NCBI GenBank assembly: GCA_963691815.1
Contig: OY829655.1
Location: forward strand, 12,160,279 to 12,224,278
Source of the DNA: Echiichthys vipera
Taxonomy: Eukaryota; Chordata; Actinopteri; Perciformes; Trachinidae
Reading direction: 5' to 3'
DNA length: 64,000 nucleotides
The notes below the pieces were generated by a model. That model was not told the DNA's origin and did not search any database. It was given only the letters and a program-made list of their open reading frames with translations. Below are positions 58,858-64,000 of this stretch, one piece after another. Each line of letters opens with the position of its first letter. The stretch's first letter is position 1. Position numbers and translations under genes: made by a program.

Positions 58858-59613
58858 AGTGAAATTCTGGCGTAAAATCATCCCAGGGTCTTTTTTGGCA
58901 AATACACTCATCAAATAAGCCATCAAGACAATTTTATTTTGTGTAACAACTATTAATGGAGATATCCCGGCGAGTCACTAACAGCAAAATGCGGCTAACA
59001 TTGATTAGCTTGGGGTAGCATGGTCAACGCATTAAAACAGCTATTTTAACCACTAGTACTGCTCATGATAACATCAAACCTCTGCAGGAGGATGATAAGA
59101 GTCCTTACGCATTGAACCCGGAGTTTATTAAAAGAGTGTTTTGAAAGACTCACCAACTGGCCCCGCTACCAGCCCCTCTCATAGTAAAGTCCATTCAAGT
59201 CGATTACCAAATGCAAATTCAAAAGGAAGGAGCCCATTGGTGCTTTGGTTAATGTGTAAAGACTCTTATCATGCTACTGCAGAGCTTTGGTGCTATTTTG
59301 AGCAATATTAGTGATTTAAAAAAGCCATTTTAATGCGTTCACCGTGTTGCCCTGAGCTAACAGCCAAACACGGCTAACTAATTAGCTTGGGCAGCACGGG
59401 GAACGCATTAAAACATTTTTTTAACCACTAATACTGCTCATGATAACACCAAACTGCATTTGGCTGTTAGCGAGTGTTAGCGAGTGTTAGCGAGTGTAAC
59501 TTTCCACGATATCTCCGTTAATTGTTGTTACATGAAAAAAATTTCTCAATGGCTTATTGATGAGTGTATTTGCCGAAAAAGACCATGGGATGATTTTATG
59601 CCGGAATTTCCCT
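58858..59613. mobile_element. Foldback MITE with TTAA target (piggyBac-like)
   Basis: Ends AGTGAAATTCTGGC and, reversed, AGGGAAATTCCGGC lie between TTAA at 58854-58857 and 59614-59617. The arms pair over most of the element: TTTTGGCAAATACACTCATC and TAATGGAGATATC-type blocks recur reversed on the right. The right arm holds its own smaller hairpin (TTAATGCGTTCACCGTG versus CACGGGGAACGCATTAA). Three copies of GTTAGCGAGT lie at 59467-59498. TTAA duplication suggests piggyBac mobilisation. Confidence 0.85.
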
Positions 59614-59617
59614 TTAA

Positions 59618-60933
59618 CGTTTTTTTATTTCAAGTCAAAGTTTGCAAGTAGCAAACATGCATCATTACAGCATCTCATTCAAGTTTAATTAGATAGAAGT
59701 GACAAATATTTTTTTGTAATTATAGTATATATTATACATGCATTAATGCATTTTTACATCAAATAGATGTAAGATGTATTGTAAATATATTATTAGAACA
59801 TAGACAAAGCAACAATTTTGATATTTAAAGGATAAAAACAGTTGTCTATAGTCAGAGGGTTACACATTGACCAGGTAAAACTAGATACGATACAATAAGA
59901 TAAGATACAGTACGATACGATACATTATGTTACATTACGTTACAATACATTACATTGCGTTACGTTACGTTACGTTACATTACGATACGATAATAATACA
60001 AATATTATTAAAGTATTTCTGATTCCGAGTCGGATTCTGATTCTGATATGATACGACACAATGTACTTTATTGTCCCCATATGAAAATTTGTCTTGGACT
60101 CAAATGCTGCACACATAACACATGATTCATCATCTTAGAATCGCTTTATAGTAGAATCGAGAATATTGTAAAACAATGACGTACAGTAAAGATCACATCA
60201 GCAAATGCTGGTCCTTTGTGTTTCTCAAGAAAAGTGTGTTTCAGTCATGTCAACATGCTTCATTGGTAAATGGCAAAACTGGTAAATTGGTAAAACTGCT
60301 TCAATATCACTTACATTTTAGTGGACAGTGGTCCTTATTTTGAAATAAGAATTTGTTCAGTTAAAACATGTAGGTGGATACAGTATTCTAACTACACTTG
60401 AACATAAGAAAATAAATTGTTCTCTTAACCCAAGCTGAGGATGATGTAAAGAGCATGGAATAAGCCAAAGCCATGTGTTTAACCCATGTTTGTGGCATTG
60501 CTCTATTCTTAAGTTATCTGCACAAAATGTAAATAACTCTGAATAAAAGAGTCAAGTATATAAATATATAATATATATTACATGCAGTTTATCTTTGTGT
60601 GTGTTAAGTGTTGCCTGTGTGCATGCAAAATGTGCCTCGGCATCACCCAGGTGTTTAAGCACCTGTCCCCTCAGGTTAAACATCAGGATGAGAGACAGTA
60701 GTGCAGAGAAAAGTAGAGCATTTCCATTACTATTGCAATTTATAGGCGTTACAAAGTCAGAACAGCCATCAAACAAACAAAGATACACAAGGCGCCCCTC
60801 ACCAGTGTTTGAAGGAAGATATTTTGAGGTTGCTTTAAAATTCTTTTGATCTAGTCAGGAAGAGCCTAAAATAAAAAAGGGGTCAAATCAGAACATGGGT
60901 AGGAGAGAAGATGTTTGGGGGAGGAGTGGGAGA
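59618..60933. other. Non-coding stretch with pentanucleotide repeat
   Basis: A run of ATACG/TTACG-type pentamers at 59885-59995 leads into a fish repeat with GTACTTTATTGTCCCC and ATTTGTCTTGGACTC (60060-60105). The remainder is unremarkable; a minus-strand open frame at 60552-60788 has no known motif. Confidence 0.5.
59885..59995. repeat. Degenerate pentanucleotide satellite-like run
   Basis: Repeated ATACGATACGATAC and TTACGTTACGTTACGTTAC blocks with ATACA/TTACA variants; the unit drifts along the run. Confidence 0.85.
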
Positions 60934-61159
60934 GGGGCTGGTTCACAAATATATTTTAGACTGCTCTTTAGTGCTAGCCCAGTCTTACACTAATTTTGCT
61001 GCTAAACTTACATTTTTGACGAATTTAAGCCTAAAAAATTAGCCACCTTTACATCTGGTTAACCATGGACTAGCCATGTTATTAGTGATTTCAATGCCTG
61101 TCTTAAGTTTGACTAGCAATAAGGGCAAGTCAGAGTCTATCTTTGTGAAAGCAGCCCCA
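60934..61159. mobile_element. Short MITE, GGGGCTG...CAGCCCC ends
   Basis: Left GGGGCTGGTTCACAAATATA and right, reversed, TGGGGCTGCTTTCACAAAGA are similar inverted ends, both followed by TAGACT. 226 bp. A decayed copy lies at 42881-43055. The TTTCACAAA end resembles that of the Harbinger at 9372, but the families differ internally. Confidence 0.6.
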
Positions 61160-64000
61160 GGAGTTTAAATGTGTGAAAGCAGCTGAACCACAAAGTTGGT
61201 TACACAAAATGGCAGGATTGCGTCTTATTAGATACACTTGCCTTGATTTTCTAACCTATGGCCTCTATTGTTCATTGTTTAGATATCGGTCAGGTCTACA
61301 ATGTCCAAACCTGCAAGAGCAGTTTTGCTGAAAACTGCTGCTGCTAGAATCAACCCTGATAAGAGCCGTGAGAGTGAAAGTAATATAGATATGGTCTGTA
61401 AAAAGGTGCAAAAATGTCTGCAGGGGTGAGGGGAACTGTAGTCAGGAGATAATTCTCTATTGGTTTATTTTATGAGGGAAAACCTTTCACATTACACATG
61501 GTCAATATAAACATATGGATAAAGCAACTTTAAGACACAAGACGTAATGGGATTTACATTACTTGTTTACATACTAAATAGTTTAAAGACCGCTACGAAC
61601 CAATCTAGCAGAATATGCAAATTAAAAAGCTCTAGGAACTCACTTAATTGACAGAAAATACATAAAAGGAAAAAACACAGTTTCATTGACACGGGCTATA
61701 TACCACCACAGGAATTATTGTTGCACTAAAAGATTAGAAAGAAACACAAAATACTTAATAATAAATGCAGGGTATGCTGTAGCAGCTTATCTTCTGATAT
61801 TTACTGTCCTCTGTGTTTTTTCTAGTCTTTTCCATGAATAAAGCGGTTCAAGGTCTCCAGGGTGGGATTCTTTATCATGCTGAAAGCCAAAAGATGAAGG
61901 GAAGGACTTCCATTCATCAATGAGGCTGAGGCGGATATAACAAGCACCTCCTCCATGAGCCTGCTGCGCGGCACATGAAGGCCCACATAGAACCGCACAC
62001 AAATGTAAACAGGGTGAGAATGCAATGTGAGAACTGGGAAGAATGCAAAACGGGTGAATGAGCCTGGATGAGCATCCCTGCCTGCTGACTGTAGCGGGCT
62101 CATTTTTATGTGAGATGCAGACTACACAGTGTTATGTGCGTGGCCAGAGGGAGTGCGGGAGACACACTTACATGTGTCTATATATGTGTATACACTTATA
62201 TGTATTGAATCACAGTATGATATTTTTGGAAGGATGATTGATGAAAAACCCTTACATAACCATACTGTGTACTGTGTACTGTGTACATATGGAAAACTGC
62301 ACAAAAAGGTGCATAATTTAATCATATTATTTTCTGGCAGCATTTAACACAAACCCTTGAGAGGTCAAATGTGCTGCATGTTAATGTCTCTTCTGTTGAA
62401 AGCGTGGGCTTTAGAGCCACATATTTCTATAAAACAAGTGCACAGAAATCGTCTGTTTGAGGGTGTGGGGGAGGTAACTGTTGTGACTGTACGCTGGGGC
62501 TTCATGTTGTGCTTTCATGTAGAAGTGGGGTCAGATACCAGCCATGTGTGGATGTACCGTATATGTGGTTTAACCTTTTACCCACAGCAGCAGGCATATC
62601 GGTGAATCAATCATGGCATCAGCATTACGCCTTAGGCTTGACAGAAAAAGTAGGAGTGAACCAAATAGTCATGTGTTACCCACAAGATTGTAATGTAACA
62701 TGTCACTTTGCCCCCTCAGGATCATCAAGAAGAACCCACATTCACACATGGTTGGTTTTCAAAACAAAAGGTGGATTGTTTTAGGTATGTTTCCTTATAT
62801 TATATTATAATTGTTATATTATATATTATTATATTATATATAATTGTATGCTTTGAATAGCTGCACGTTTTTTTATGACAGTATGAAAACTGATTTAGAT
62901 GTCCGCAATATATGGTCATCAGGCTGTGAGCTAATGTGGTTAGCCTGAGTGATTAGCTTGCATACTTTCATGACACTTGTAAGACCGAAACCACTGATGA
63001 GTAGTCATGCATTTTTTTCCCATTAAAATTTCAGTTTCACCAAATACATATGTCTTGATGAATTTTTAATTATTGATTAAATCTACTCAAGAATTATGTG
63101 CGTTCTACTGACTTTCAATTTCTAAAAAATGAAAAAACAATGGGGTGGGGGTGGGGGGTTGCACCAATAAACACTGAATAGGCATTATTGCACTTGAAAT
63201 GTATGCTTCACTGAATAAACACTCTCTTACTGACTTAAATACATTGTTGGAAGGATTTTGTCTGCATTTTTAATCTGACTTTTAAAGTGTTTCTATTAAC
63301 AACCCTTTATACTTCTAGAGACACATCAAGTAGATGAGAGTGCCCAGTGTTTTAGATTACTGTCACACTTAAAATGGAATTTCAATATGTTTCAACTTCC
63401 TCACGCATTCCTGTGTAAGGGACTCATGGCAACAACTTTTTTGAAATTGGTCAAGTATTGAGCGTGAGCACTGCGATGTAATCAAATGTGGCAATTCTTA
63501 ATCGTCAATGTGTTTTTGCCACTGACATGCTCAGATTGTTATCATATGTGTCTGACTAAATTATGGAAAAAAGCTGAAGTCTCGTCTGAAATCTCCTGAG
63601 ATGATTTGTTGGCGGAAGACATCCATGTGTGGAACTTCAGGGAGAGGATTGCTAGACCTCCATAGCGCTGTGGAGTACAGTCTGGACAGTCTGGGTACAC
63701 AAGCTTACCATTCTTGGATAGTGTAAAAAAATGCTCTGGCCTGTTTGTATTTCTTTGAATCAATCACACTTATCTTGGGCAGCACTAAAGCAAGGGTACG
63801 CTTGCAAAATAGATAAGGGAGATAGTGAAAGGGGCCTGACTTCTGGCGTGTGAAGACGATGGATGTCGGGCTTTACGCCAGCACTGTACATCTGGTGAGG
63901 CACTACTTCACTGGTAAAGATAGAAAGAAAAAAAAAACAGGTTTGACAGTTTTCTGTTAGAAATAAAACTAACTTTTACTAGAATTATGTTCTCACTAGG
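61160..64000. other. Non-coding stretch to the window end, no gene recognised
   Basis: No tomosyn first exon was found here. Features: ACTGTGTACTGTGTACTGTG repeats near 62265-62285, a TATTATA run at 62796-62845 and a G-rich patch at 63141-63159. The minus-strand open frame 61822-62103 looks fairly long but has no family motif. Confidence 0.45.

Noticed and set aside
60552..60788. Minus-strand open frame containing a hydrophobic stretch and HLGDAEAHFACTQ
   Set aside because: Looks membrane-like, but no family match and no supporting signals.
61822..62103. Minus-strand open frame of 93 codons with a fairly gene-like composition
   Set aside because: No recognisable domain and a competing frame in the same place; no clear splice sites that I could tie to tomosyn. 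Left as unknown.
63141..63159. G-rich patch as a G-quadruplex candidate
   Set aside because: Only three separable G tracts are visible, so evidence is weak.

Overview
This window reads as an intronic, transposon-rich piece of a teleost fish genome, probably a spiny-rayed fish. The evidence is AT-rich, non-compact DNA, long CA/GT and GA microsatellites, and fish-typical repeats: RTE/Rex-like and L2/Rex1-like LINEs, PIF/Harbinger, Tc1/mariner and hAT elements, TTAA-flanked foldback MITEs and a Ty3-type solo LTR. There is no operon, RNA gene or CRISPR array.

The only host coding sequence I can defend is one 98-bp exon on the minus strand (47000-47097). It encodes the start of the WD-repeat region of tomosyn (syntaxin-binding protein 5 family, probably stxbp5). 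The window would then hold at least 46.9 kb of the following intron (1-46999) and at least 16.9 kb of the preceding intron (47098-64000). I found neither flanking exon.

Layout. 1-9 kb: unique DNA with hAT ends, a 5'-truncated RTE/Rex-like LINE (3133-4231) and an L2 3'-UTR piece. 9.4-11.1 kb: a PIF/Harbinger relic with a tandemly duplicated transposase 5' end and a Myb-like second gene. 11.9-12.5 kb: a hAT MITE. 13.4-13.6 kb: a duplicated GT microsatellite unit. 17.6-19.9 kb: an L2-type LINE split by a younger RTE/Rex-like insertion. 20-22.7 kb: L1 ORF1, L2 RT and Tc1 relics. 26 kb: a small mariner-type element. 30-33.4 kb: a hAT MITE, another LINE and a solo LTR. 34.4-39 kb: hAT-like repeats and two Tc1 elements. 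42-51.6 kb: MITEs, hAT-like elements, microsatellites and the exon. 51.7-58.3 kb: more RTE copies and a second Harbinger. 58.9-59.6 kb: a TTAA foldback MITE.

No genes here act together as a pathway. The most unusual observation is a foldback element that sits in both Harbinger transposase genes, apparently between GGT and ACC of a GGTACC site and without a target-site duplication. An empty site survives in the duplicated copy next door.
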